This document shows, piece after piece, positions 43,889 to 52,554 of a DNA stretch of 64,000 nucleotides (the stretch's first letter is position 1; each line of letters begins with the position of its first letter). The stretch comes from Rhizobium indicum (GTDB lineage: Bacteria; Pseudomonadota; Alphaproteobacteria; Rhizobiales; Rhizobiaceae). The stretch is from NCBI RefSeq assembly GCF_005862305.2, contig NZ_CP054021.1:2046001-2110000 (forward strand). The letters run 5' to 3'. Under the pieces are notes generated by a model that made no database searches, was not told the origin of the DNA, and saw only the letters and a list, made by a program, of their open reading frames with translations. A program made the position numbers and the translations under genes.

Positions 43889-44302
43889 ATGAACAAGCCG
43901 CTTTCCGCCCATGACGCGCTGATCTACGTGATGGTGATGGCATCCGCCGTCGACAGCACGATGAACGACAGGGAGATGACAAGGATCGGCCAATTGATCG
44001 GATTCCTGCCGGTTTTCCGGGATTTCGACGACGACAAGCTGATTGCGGTGGCGCGCGACTGCGCCTCGCTGCTGGCCGGACCGGAAGGCCTCGACGTCGT
44101 CCTCGAAACCGTGCGCGATACCTTGCCCGCAAAGCTCTACGACACGGCCTATGCACTGGCCGTCGAGGTGGCATCCGCCGATCTCTCGGTCAAGGCGGAA
44201 GAGTTGCGGCTGCTCAGCCTGCTGCGCGACCGGCTCGGCCTCGACAAGCTCACCTGCGCGGCGATCGAGCGCAGCGCGATTGCCCGCTTCCGCAAGGGCT
44301 GA
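43889..44302 (+). CDS. TerB-family protein
   Basis: 137 residues, nearly all helical: LSAHDALIYVMVMASAVDSTMNDREMTRIGQLIGFLPVF and SVKAEELRLLSLLRDRLGLDKLT fit the TerB/DjlA fold seen in tellurite-resistance and stress proteins. Acidic clusters suggest metal binding. It is alone here, not part of a ter operon. AGGAATCAGAG upstream gives the start. Confidence 0.85.
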   Translation: MNKPLSAHDALIYVMVMASAVDSTMNDREMTRIGQLIGFLPVFRDFDDDKLIAVARDCASLLAGPEGLDVVLETVRDTLPAKLYDTAYALAVEVASADLSVKAEELRLLSLLRDRLGLDKLTCAAIERSAIARFRKG

Positions 44303-44324
44303 ACGCACAATTTGGACTGCAGCT

Positions 44325-45200
44325 TCAATAAAGCCCGTAGGGGAAATACCGCAGATAGATTTCCTGGAGGCGGCCGTTGCGCGACAGCGTGGCGAGCGCG
44401 TGGTCGATGGCTGATGTCAGCACGCTGTCTTTCTGCCGCAGCATGATCGTCATGCCCTCGCCGAGGAAATGCTCGGAAAGATAGGGGCCGTCGAACAGCG
44501 CGCAGCATTTGGCTGAGGCCGGCGAAGAGACCCAGAAGGAAAGCTGCAGCGCATCAGCAAAGGCGGCATCGACCTTGCGGTCCTTGAGCGCCGCAAGCAG
44601 GGCGTCCTTCGTATCGAACGGCTCGGCCTTGAGCGTGGGGAAAAAGGCTGCCAGCATCGCCTCGTGCACCGTCCCCCTGACGACACCGACCGGATGGCTG
44701 GCAAGCGCCGCAGCGGTCTTTCCGTCGAGCGGCACGGCGAGATTGCGCACGAAGCGCGCCGGCAGCATCAGATAAGGTCTGGAGAAGAGGAATTGCCGGC
44801 GCAGCTCCGGCGTCACGGCAAGACCGGCGATGACGGCATCCCCCTGCGAGGCGGCGAGCGCATCCCTGAGGTCGGCGAAGGGGATCGCCTGGATCTGGCA
44901 CTTGTCCGATATTTCCAACTCGCTGCAGATTTCGCGGGCGAGGTCGACATTGAAACCGGAAAGCTTGCCGTTCTGATCGGTGAAATTGAACGGCGGGAAA
45001 TCGACCGACGTCAGGAAGCGCAAGCGCACCAGCGAGGAGAGATCGGGCCTCGCAAGACGCTCGCGCGCATCGAAGAGCAGCGGCAGCGAGGGCGCCGCCT
45101 GCTGAGCCGATGCGGCAAAACTCGAAAAAAGCGCGCCGAGAAACAGGCCGAGCGTGAAAAAACCCTTCAGAGTCAGGGATGCCGGCTTGGATTGCATCAT
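44325..45200 (-). CDS. family-3 extracellular solute-binding protein
   Basis: 291 residues with a signal peptide (TLKGFFTLGLFLGALFSSFAASAQ). The mature domain has VRLRFLTSVDFPPFNFTDQNGKLSGFNVDLAREIC, VIAGLAVTPELRRQFLFSRPYLMLPARFV and a C-terminal lobe, so it resembles periplasmic amino-acid binding proteins or the sensor domains derived from them. No transporter subunits are adjacent; it may be an orphan binding protein. Two adjacent ATGs start the signal; an earlier in-frame ATG at 45263 is possible but not preferred. Confidence 0.82.
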   Translation of the reverse strand: MMQSKPASLTLKGFFTLGLFLGALFSSFAASAQQAAPSLPLLFDARERLARPDLSSLVRLRFLTSVDFPPFNFTDQNGKLSGFNVDLAREICSELEISDKCQIQAIPFADLRDALAASQGDAVIAGLAVTPELRRQFLFSRPYLMLPARFVRNLAVPLDGKTAAALASHPVGVVRGTVHEAMLAAFFPTLKAEPFDTKDALLAALKDRKVDAAFADALQLSFWVSSPASAKCCALFDGPYLSEHFLGEGMTIMLRQKDSVLTSAIDHALATLSRNGRLQEIYLRYFPYGLY

Positions 45201-45360
45201 CGTGATCGTTGTCTCTGGGTTAAGCGCGAAGCGTGCGGCGTCGGCGAGATGTATCAGAGTCATGCGTGGTGGGGAATATGGGTGGGAGTGAGGGGAGCGG
45301 CGCCGCGCAGAGGAATAGCCTTCATACGACATCCTCGGCCCAGGGAGATCGCCGACGCCA

Positions 45361-45499
45361 GCCCCTCATCCGGCTACCGCCACCTCTCCCCGTAAACGGG
45401 GCGAAGGGGGATAGCCGCGACCTCTCCGTTTCTCGCCAGCCTCTCGCGGGGCGCGTCCCCTCGCCCCGTTTACGGGGAGAGGGTTAGGGTGAGGGGCAG
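45361..45499. repeat. composite inverted repeat, CCCCGTAAACGGGG type
   Basis: Left unit with CTCTCCCCGTAAACGGGG and right unit with CCCCGTTTACGGGGAGAG in inverted orientation, with outer arms GCCCCTCA/TGAGGGGC. It takes part of the 575-bp gap 45201-45775; the rest is AT-rich upstream DNA of the chemoreceptor gene with no gene seen. Confidence 0.75.
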
Positions 45500-45775
45500 C
45501 CATCGGCGCCAACCGGACAGCCCTGGCGCAAGACTCGAGACGACAATTCAGTCCCTAAAAATCACAGCCAACCACCGCCTCGTGTTAGCGCGGAATTAAA
45601 GAATATCGCCTTTATTTGTTGCGACGACATCGGACCCCGCCAGCCGATCGCATGATGCAAGCGTCAGCCCAAACGTAATCCCTAAACCGCGATATTGAAG
45701 CAGCGTTTTTCTGCAACAATTGATTTCAAAAGCACCGGGCGCGCGAGCACGCCCCGTCAATCGGGTGACATTTCT

Positions 45776-47764
45776 ATGCTGAAACATCTGAAAATCCGCA
45801 CAAAAATCATATCCGTCGTGGCGCTCCTGGGGCTGATCACGATGGCCGGGCTGATCTATGTCATATCCGAGTTCCGCCGTGCGGACGCCGCCTACAGCGC
45901 CTTCATCGATCATGAGGCGCAGGCCTCGATGCTGAGCGCGCGTGCCAGCGCATCGGCGGTGGCCTCGGTGCTGCAGGTAAGCCTGCTTGCCGACATGAAA
46001 CCCGATACGCCCGAATTCCAGAAGGCGCTCGCCACACCGAGCAAGCTGCCACAGGCGCGTGACCGCATGAAGCAGGCGCTGGCACTGGTGCCCAGCCGCA
46101 AGCCGGCGATCGATGAAATTCAGGCGGGCATCGATGAGATCGAAACGCTGGCGAACAAGATCATCGAACAGAGCAAAGCCAAGGACGACGCCGGCGCCCA
46201 GGCGAATGTTGCCCTGATCAATGCCAAGCTCGATGCACTGACGCCGAAGATGATAGCCAACAATGATGCGATGATGGCGATGCTCAACGATGGCGGCGAC
46301 GCGCTCTCGGCTTCCGTCAACGAACGGATCGTCTTCTGTCTCGTTCTGATCGGCATCGCCGTTCTCGCTGCCGTCGGCTTCAGCGTGGTCGTGGCCCAGA
46401 TAGGCATCGCCGGCCCGATGATGCAGCTGCGCCAGCGCATGACGCGGCTTGCCGAGGGCGATACGACAAGCGATGTCAGCGGCCTCGACCGCGGCGACGA
46501 AGTCGGCCAGATGGCAAAGGCCGTTTCGGTCTTCCGCGACAATGCGATCGAGCGCGCCCGGATCGAAGCGCGCGCCGAAACAGACCGCGACGTCAGCGAC
46601 AGCGAGCGCCGCGACCGCGAGGCGCAGAAGGCCCGCGAAGCATCGGAACTCGACCGCGCCGTCACCGCGCTCGGCGACGGCCTGCGCCGCCTTGCCGCCG
46701 GCGATCTCGCCTCGCATATCGCCGAGCCCTTCGTCGCGCATCTCGATGCGCTGCGTGAGGATTTCAACAACTCGGTCGAGAAGCTCAACGAGACCCTGCA
46801 TACGGTCGGCGCCAATGCCCGGGCGATCGGCGCCGGCGCCAACGAGATTCGTTCCTCCGCGGACCAGCTTTCCCAGCGAACGGAACAGCAATCGGCCTCC
46901 GTCGAAGAGACGGCAGCAGCGCTGGAGGAGATCACCACGACGGTGCGCGACGCCGCCAAGCGAGCCGAGGAGGCGAGCCAGCTCGTCGCCCGCACCCGCC
47001 TTGGTGCCGAAAAGTCGGGCGAGGTCGTCCGCAAGGCCGTCTCCGCCATGCAGCAGATCGAGAAGTCCTCGGGCGAAATCTCCAACATCATCGGCGTCAT
47101 CGACGACATCGCCTTCCAGACCAACCTTTTGGCTCTGAACGCCGGCGTCGAAGCTGCCCGTGCCGGCGACGCCGGCAAGGGCTTTGCGGTCGTCGCTCAG
47201 GAAGTGCGCGAGCTCGCCCAGCGCTCAGCGAAGGCGGCCAAGGAGATCAAGGCGCTAATCAGCACCTCCGGCTCGCATGTGCAGACCGGCGTCTCGCTGG
47301 TCGGCGAAACCGGCAAGGCGCTCGACGCAATCGTCCACGAAGTGCAGGAGATCAACCAGCACGTCCACGCGATCGCCGAAGCCTCCCGCGAACAGTCGAT
47401 CGGACTGCAGGAGATCAACACCGCCGTCAACACCATGGATCAGGGCACGCAGCAGAATGCGGCGATGGTCGAGGAATCCACAGCCGCCAGCCACAACCTG
47501 GCAACGGAAGCGGCAGCGCTCAACAACCTGCTCGGCCAATTCAGGCTGACCGGCACCGGCGGCTTCACCGCCAGCGCGCCAATCGCCACGGCACCACGCG
47601 CTGCCGCCCGCCCGGCAGCCAGGGCGCCGGTCCGCGTCGCCCGCGAAGGCACCGCCCGCCCGGCCGCCTCGCCGGCCCGCGCGCTCGGCCAGAAGATCGC
47701 CAACGCCTTCGGCGCCGGCAGCAGCACATCGCCGAGCCAGGATCCCGACTGGACGGAATTCTGA
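45776..47764 (+). CDS. methyl-accepting chemotaxis protein
   Basis: 662 residues. A membrane helix near 7-29 and another near 185-207 bracket a helical periplasmic sensor; a HAMP domain follows, then a long cytoplasmic coiled coil with the signalling tip QTNLLALNAGVEAARAGDAGKGFAVVA near 448-474. The C-terminus ends DWTEF, a CheR/CheB-tethering pentapeptide, so it can be adapted by methylation. The ligand is not known. The start has GGGTGA upstream; a longer frame lacks a helix-friendly start. Confidence 0.94.
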   Translation: MLKHLKIRTKIISVVALLGLITMAGLIYVISEFRRADAAYSAFIDHEAQASMLSARASASAVASVLQVSLLADMKPDTPEFQKALATPSKLPQARDRMKQALALVPSRKPAIDEIQAGIDEIETLANKIIEQSKAKDDAGAQANVALINAKLDALTPKMIANNDAMMAMLNDGGDALSASVNERIVFCLVLIGIAVLAAVGFSVVVAQIGIAGPMMQLRQRMTRLAEGDTTSDVSGLDRGDEVGQMAKAVSVFRDNAIERARIEARAETDRDVSDSERRDREAQKAREASELDRAVTALGDGLRRLAAGDLASHIAEPFVAHLDALREDFNNSVEKLNETLHTVGANARAIGAGANEIRSSADQLSQRTEQQSASVEETAAALEEITTTVRDAAKRAEEASQLVARTRLGAEKSGEVVRKAVSAMQQIEKSSGEISNIIGVIDDIAFQTNLLALNAGVEAARAGDAGKGFAVVAQEVRELAQRSAKAAKEIKALISTSGSHVQTGVSLVGETGKALDAIVHEVQEINQHVHAIAEASREQSIGLQEINTAVNTMDQGTQQNAAMVEESTAASHNLATEAAALNNLLGQFRLTGTGGFTASAPIATAPRAAARPAARAPVRVAREGTARPAASPARALGQKIANAFGAGSSTSPSQDPDWTEF

Positions 47765-47784
47765 GCCGGTCAAGACAGGCATTG

Positions 47785-47810
47785 GCAAGGGCGGCTGCGG
47801 CCGCCCTTGC
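47785..47810. terminator. bidirectional hairpin
   Basis: GCAAGGGCGG and CCGCCCTTGC form a perfect ten-bp stem with a six-base loop between the chemoreceptor and the convergent VOC gene. It can serve either direction; the plus-strand trailing TATTTG is a weak U-run. Confidence 0.65.
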
Positions 47811-47821
47811 TATTTGGGGAC

Positions 47822-48202
47822 CTAACCCGGCCGCCAGCCGATCTCGACGAGGATATTTCCGGGCGCCGTGCAATAGAATAGCCAGCCGCCGCGCATGGCG
47901 GCCGGCGGACCGGACCGGTCAGCACCGGCAGCAGCAAGCCCGGCATGGACCGCATCGACATCCGCCCTTTCGCGTAGGATGAAGCCGATGTGATAGGTCT
48001 GGCGTCCCATTTCCACCTGATCGGCGGTGCCGAATTTTGCGATTGCGTGGCTGAGGACGATTTCGAGGCCGGCATCGTCTTCCAGGATCGCGAGGCCGTT
48101 CTGGCCGCGCATATCCTTAAGCCTCAGGCCGAAATGGCGGATCAAGAAATCCGCCGTGGCAGCGATATCGGGAACGTGGAAGTCGAGATGGTTCAAGCGC
48201 AT
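47822..48202 (-). CDS. VOC-family (glyoxalase/dioxygenase-like) protein
   Basis: 126 residues: LNHLDFHVPDIAATADFLIRHFGLRL at the start and LFYCTAPGNILVEIGW at the end, with His, His and Glu for metal binding. Substrate unknown. CGGAGACTGTC precedes the ATG. It is unrelated in detail to the VOC protein at 21519. Confidence 0.85.
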   Translation of the reverse strand: MRLNHLDFHVPDIAATADFLIRHFGLRLKDMRGQNGLAILEDDAGLEIVLSHAIAKFGTADQVEMGRQTYHIGFILRERADVDAVHAGLAAAGADRSGPPAAMRGGWLFYCTAPGNILVEIGWRPG

Positions 48203-48624
48203 GACAGTCTCCGTTCGAAAAAATCCCGGGACTGCCTTTTTGCCGTCTCCGCACGCCGCCGGGATCCCGCATCTTCATGCGGATCACGTCGCGGGTTCTC
48301 GTGCCGTGGCACGGAGCAGAGCTTCGCCACAGCGCTTAACGCTCCAGCGGAAGGGATCGGGCTTACCTCAACCGATCCTGCCTTTTTCGACGAGGCCGAT
48401 CTAGCAGACGGCATCGGTTTCGGCAATGGATGGGTCGGCGCATCTGGAGGATCCGGATTTTCACCCTAATATCAACAGGTGGATGTCGCGTCCCGCCGGC
48501 CGCTCGATCACGGCGCCCCCGGCGACGCTTCCCGAAGGATTGAAGCGCGGCATGGGCATTCGTGTCGTGAACTCTATCCGGTGAGGCGTAGAGTGATATT
48601 ATTCAGGCATTGGGAGGGATGGAC
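48203..48624. other. intergenic region without recognisable gene
   Basis: 422 bp. It holds a small palindrome CGTGCCGTGGCACG at 48300-48313 and, toward the right end, an AT-rich stretch likely to be the promoter of the lipoprotein gene. Overlapping open frames show no family features and I take them as non-coding. Confidence 0.5.
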
Positions 48625-48903
48625 ATGAAAGCTGCAATCATCGGCCTCGTCGGCACGCTCGTTCTGGCGGGATGCAACACCGTCAGCTATAGCGGACCGG
48701 GCCTCGAACCCATCCCCGGCAGCATTACCTATAACGGCCAACCGCGCACCAAGCTCACCAAATCACCCCCCGGCTCCGCCTTTCCGCATGATTTCATCGA
48801 CCAGTACGGCCGGCAGGTGGAGGAAACCTATATCATCCAGCCCGACCGGAGCCTGATCATCGCGCATCGGCAATACAAGCCGATCCGGTTCTTCGGGGAT
48901 TAA
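48625..48903 (+). CDS. small lipoprotein of unknown function
   Basis: 92 residues. The signal AAIIGLVGTLVLAGC has a clear lipobox with Cys at residue 17. The mature part is short and Pro/Tyr-rich (GSITYNGQPRTKLTKSPPGS, RQVEETYIIQPDRSLIIAHRQY). I do not recognise the family. GGGAGGGAT sets the start in favour of two earlier in-frame starts. It stands alone. Confidence 0.72.
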   Translation: MKAAIIGLVGTLVLAGCNTVSYSGPGLEPIPGSITYNGQPRTKLTKSPPGSAFPHDFIDQYGRQVEETYIIQPDRSLIIAHRQYKPIRFFGD

Positions 48904-49018
48904 GCTTACGAGGTGTCGTTTGAGGGAGATGGATCGGTGAAGGGAAATATTCCCTCTTCGGCAAGCGCGTCGACCGCCGCTAAACGGACTTCGAGTCTGG
49001 ATTTCAGCCCGAGCCGGA

Positions 49019-50167
49019 TCAACCCGTCAGGGCCAGCCAATCACCGATCGTTTTTCCGGAACGCCGCGTGGAGTGGATGGCCGGAGCCGGCCGCTGTTGG
49101 GTTGCCATCGTCCTTCGGATTTCACGCGGGCTCAGCCCGAATTCGTGGATGAAGGCGCGCGTAAAATTGGCGGCGACCTCGAAACCGGCGGCTTCTGCGA
49201 TTTCTGAAATCGGCCTGTGGTCGGCCGAATTGCTGAGATCCGCATAGGCCTGCAGCAATCGCCGCTTGCGAATATAATTGAGCACGCCTCCGCTCGCCTC
49301 AAACAGTTGGTAAAGCCGCGTACGCGAAATCCCCAACGCGCGGCACATCACGTCCGGTGTCAGGTTTTCCGAACGGAGATTGACGTGAATGTAGCGGTGC
49401 GCCCGCTCCATCAGTCCCATGTTGGCCTGGTTTTGACCGGTATCAGTCCTTGTGGACGATGCGGCGCCCGCAACGACCATATCGCCGATGGTTTGGATGA
49501 TCCGGGGCACTTCCTCTATCGTCAGATTGCCGAGGTTCGTTTCGAGGCCCGTCAGATAGCCCGTGAGCAACTCGGCGTGGCTGCCCGAAAGAACCGTGTT
49601 GCCGGCGCTCTGGAGAAGGCTCGCATCGCGAGCCAGCATCTCATACGGCAGGAACACGAGCAAAGCTTCGGTATCGGTCGTCCGTCCGCGATAGGGGCTG
49701 CCGAGAGACATGAAAAATATCTCGCCGGCACCGGTCTCGGTGACACGACGGTTGACCTCGGTCCAGGCCTGGCCGCTGCGCTGCAGGCCGACGTTCCAAT
49801 GGTCGATGGGGCTCGATCGAAGCATGGCCTGATCGCGGATATATCTGTGGGCATGCGCGCGCTGCTGGACGATGAGGATATCGCCGAGCTGCCAGCCGGT
49901 CTGCTCCGCGAGGAATCCGTCTTCGGGTGATTTTCCCTCCGGCAGATGAACATCCACGAGCGGCGCCATATGTGCCCGCCAGGCCTGGAATTGTTCTGCC
50001 GGTGGCAGGTCCTGCGTCGAGAATCGCAGCGGCTCGAGTGCAGGGGAGGCATGGGGTGGGCGTTCCTTGCGCATAGCCGGTTCACGCGGCCAGCGCCGCC
50101 GCTCCATATGCGCCGGCCGTTCCTGTTCCGCGGCAGGATCATCGTCGGATTCAGACCCTGTAGCCAT
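49019..50167 (-). CDS. AraC-family regulator, possible CuxR ortholog
   Basis: 382 residues. The C-terminal AraC domain has two helix-turn-helix units: LTPDVMCRALGISRTRLYQLFEASGG and ISEIAEAAGFEVAANFTRAFIHEFGLSPREIR. The N-terminal half is a cupin-like sensory domain of the AraC-binding-like type (PLRFSTQDLPPAEQFQAWRAHMAPLVDV). It is divergent from a uxs-uxe-like polysaccharide operon, the arrangement of cuxR in Sinorhizobium, where CuxR is a c-di-GMP-binding activator of an arabinose-containing polysaccharide (recalled literature). I cannot identify the c-di-GMP motif with certainty. GGAGGAATTGG sets the start; a 66-residue longer frame lacks this support. Confidence 0.85.
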   Translation of the reverse strand: MATGSESDDDPAAEQERPAHMERRRWPREPAMRKERPPHASPALEPLRFSTQDLPPAEQFQAWRAHMAPLVDVHLPEGKSPEDGFLAEQTGWQLGDILIVQQRAHAHRYIRDQAMLRSSPIDHWNVGLQRSGQAWTEVNRRVTETGAGEIFFMSLGSPYRGRTTDTEALLVFLPYEMLARDASLLQSAGNTVLSGSHAELLTGYLTGLETNLGNLTIEEVPRIIQTIGDMVVAGAASSTRTDTGQNQANMGLMERAHRYIHVNLRSENLTPDVMCRALGISRTRLYQLFEASGGVLNYIRKRRLLQAYADLSNSADHRPISEIAEAAGFEVAANFTRAFIHEFGLSPREIRRTMATQQRPAPAIHSTRRSGKTIGDWLALTG

Positions 50168-50521
50168 CCAATTCCTCCAGCGCATAACCCGACCCGAGCC
50201 ATGGAAATTGAGAAAAGCAATTGTTTTTGCGGCTGAAATCTCCGCAGAACTCCGTCTGAAAAATCGGAAGTGCCCGAAGATTCTCCTGCATAAGTTGTTT
50301 ATCATATTCCTTTTCGCTCTGAAATGTACGGAGCGATAATTTCCAGGACGCGAGGATAACGACAATTGCCTTTCTTAGCTGTATCTAAATAAGCATCGGT
50401 TCATTCCAAAAGAAAAACCGGACGAATAAAATATTCGCATGATCGAACGACTTGGTTTCGCGATATGTCAAAGTAAATATCGAATATCCCATAGCAAACT
50501 CTGAAAACACGGGAGGTAGTC
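50168..50521. promoter_or_regulatory. divergent promoter region of AraC gene and polysaccharide operon
   Basis: 354 AT-rich bp with no gene. It contains CGAATAAAATATTCG (50423-50437), an inverted repeat with arms CGAATA/TATTCG, then a partial CGAA...TTCG dyad 10 bp on, and GATAT/ATATC-type motifs near 50462-50490. These are candidate AraC binding sites about 65-100 bp before the operon start, a sensible position for an activator. Confidence 0.5.
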
Positions 50522-51568
50522 GTGAACTATCTTGGCAGGATTCGTGCGCGCTCTGTAAAATCTTCGGCTCGTGATGCAAATTGTCCATCCGGAATACACC
50601 ACGCTCCCAAGAGAGTTCTTGTCACCGGCGGTGCAGGTTTCCTCGGATCCCATCTCTGCGAGACGCTTTTGGCCTCCGGACACCAGGTGATCTGCCTCGA
50701 CAATTTTTCCACCGGCATGCGGCGCAATATCACCCATCTGAAGCGAGTCGATCGCTTCAATGTCATCGCCCACGATATCGTCCACCCGCTCGATCTGGAA
50801 GTCGACGAGATCTATAACCTCGCCTGCCCGGCATCGCCCCCGCATTATCAGGCCGATCCGATCCATACGACTAAGACCTGCGTGCTGGGCTCCCTCAACC
50901 TTCTGGAGCTGGCCGCGCGCACCGGCGCACGTATCCTTCAGGCATCCACCTCCGAAGTCTACGGCGACCCGAACGTCCACCCGCAGGTCGAAAGCTACTG
51001 GGGCAACGTCAATTCGTTCGGGCCACGCTCCTGCTACGACGAGGGCAAGCGGTGCGCCGAGACGCTGTTCTTCGACTTCCACAACACGCACGGCGTCGAG
51101 ATCAAGATCATCCGCATCTTCAACACCTACGGCCCGCGGATGCGTCCGGACGACGGCCGCGTCGTCTCGAATTTCATCGTTCAGGCCCTGACGGGGCAAG
51201 ACATCACGATATATGGCGACGGTTCCCAGACCCGCTCGTTCTGTTTCGTCGATGATCTCATCGGCGGCATGGTCCGCATGATGGCCTCACCGTCGTCGCT
51301 GACGGGGCCGGTCAATCTCGGCAATCCTGGCGAATTCACGATCCGGGAGCTGGCCGAGCAGGTGATCGGATTGACCGGCTCCCGGTCGCAAATCATCCAT
51401 CGCGCTCTGCCGGTTGACGATCCCCGTCAGCGTCGCCCCGATATTTCGCTTGCCATGCAGGAACTCGACTGGCGGCCGAAGATCGACTTGTCGAGCGGCT
51501 TGCGTCAGACGATCGACTATTTCGATGGCGTTCTCACCCGTCCGGCACGCGAACTGGAGGCGGTCTGA
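50522..51568 (+). CDS. uxs1: UDP-glucuronate decarboxylase (UDP-xylose synthase)
   Basis: 348 residues. The extended SDR fold starts [15 protein letters not shown]. The UXS signatures are present: [31 protein letters not shown], and YDEGKR with the catalytic Tyr and Lys near 177-181; [21 protein letters not shown] and [14 protein letters not shown] complete the family. It converts UDP-glucuronate to UDP-xylose. GTG start after GGGAGGTAGTC. First gene of the operon, joined to the epimerase by a one-base TGATG overlap. Confidence 0.92.
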   Translation: MNYLGRIRARSVKSSARDANCPSGIHHAPKRVLVTGGAGFLGSHLCETLLASGHQVICLDNFSTGMRRNITHLKRVDRFNVIAHDIVHPLDLEVDEIYNLACPASPPHYQADPIHTTKTCVLGSLNLLELAARTGARILQASTSEVYGDPNVHPQVESYWGNVNSFGPRSCYDEGKRCAETLFFDFHNTHGVEIKIIRIFNTYGPRMRPDDGRVVSNFIVQALTGQDITIYGDGSQTRSFCFVDDLIGGMVRMMASPSSLTGPVNLGNPGEFTIRELAEQVIGLTGSRSQIIHRALPVDDPRQRRPDISLAMQELDWRPKIDLSSGLRQTIDYFDGVLTRPARELEAV

Positions 51569-52554
51569 TGGCTGCGCCCCGGGTCCTTGTCACGGGCGGT
51601 GCCGGCTATATCGGCAGCCACACCGCCAAGCTCCTCCGCTCGGAGGGGATTGAGCCTGTCGTCTACGACAATCTCACGACCGGAAACCGTTCGTCCGTGC
51701 GCTGGGGCCCTTTCGTCGAAGGTGACGTCCTCGACTCGTCATGCCTGATCGAGGTCATCGAGAAATATGCTCCCGATGCCGTCATCCACTTTGCCGCCTC
51801 GGCCTACGTCGGCGAGTCCGTGGAAAACCCAGCGAAATATTACAATAACAATGTCTGCGGTGCATTGTCGCTTATCGATGCCTGCCGGCAGACGGGGCTT
51901 CAAAACGTCATCTTCTCATCGAGTTGTGCCGTCTACGGCGTCCCCTCCGTGCTGCCGATCGATGAGACGTTGCCGAAGGCTCCGATCAATCCCTACGGCA
52001 AGACCAAGCTGATCTTCGAGCATATGCTCGCCGACTATGCGGCGGCCTACGGCCTGCGGTATGTTGCCCTGCGCTACTTCAATGCCTGTGGAGCCGATCC
52101 GGACGGCGAGCTTGGCGAATGGCACGTTCCGGAAACCCATCTCATTCCGCGGGCGTTGCTGGCCGCGGCCGGCCGGATTTCGCATCTGGAGATATTCGGC
52201 GATGATTACGATACCCCTGACGGCACCTGCATAAGGGACTATATTCACGTCGCAGATCTCGCGCGCGCCCATGTTCAGGCCTTCACCCATCTCGCCAAAG
52301 GCGGAGCAAACCTCGCTGTCAACCTCGGCACCGGGCGGGGTTTTTCCATCAGGGAAGTCCTGCGCGTGATCCAGGAAACGACCGGGTGCGAAGTCCCGGT
52401 CGTCATCCATCCACGCCGGCCGGGCGATCCGCCCAGCCTCTACGCCGACGCCAGCCTGGCCCGCGAGACGCTCTGCTTCCAGCCTCGATATTCCGACCTC
52501 GAAACCATCGTGCGGACGGCGGCTCCGTTCTTCGGACTGGAGGCGCGCGCGTGA
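51568..52554 (+). CDS. uxe: UDP-sugar 4-epimerase (UDP-xylose or UDP-glucose)
   Basis: 328 residues of the GalE family: [37 protein letters not shown] and YGKTK with the catalytic Tyr/Lys near 144-148, ALRYFNACGADPDGELGEWH, DTPDGTCIRDYIHVADLARAH. Since it directly follows UDP-xylose synthase and is translationally coupled to it, UDP-xylose 4-epimerase (giving UDP-arabinose), as for Sinorhizobium Uxe, is more likely than UDP-glucose 4-epimerase. Sequence motifs cannot separate these. Its end overlaps the next GTG by four bases. Confidence 0.85.
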   Translation: MAAPRVLVTGGAGYIGSHTAKLLRSEGIEPVVYDNLTTGNRSSVRWGPFVEGDVLDSSCLIEVIEKYAPDAVIHFAASAYVGESVENPAKYYNNNVCGALSLIDACRQTGLQNVIFSSSCAVYGVPSVLPIDETLPKAPINPYGKTKLIFEHMLADYAAAYGLRYVALRYFNACGADPDGELGEWHVPETHLIPRALLAAAGRISHLEIFGDDYDTPDGTCIRDYIHVADLARAHVQAFTHLAKGGANLAVNLGTGRGFSIREVLRVIQETTGCEVPVVIHPRRPGDPPSLYADASLARETLCFQPRYSDLETIVRTAAPFFGLEARA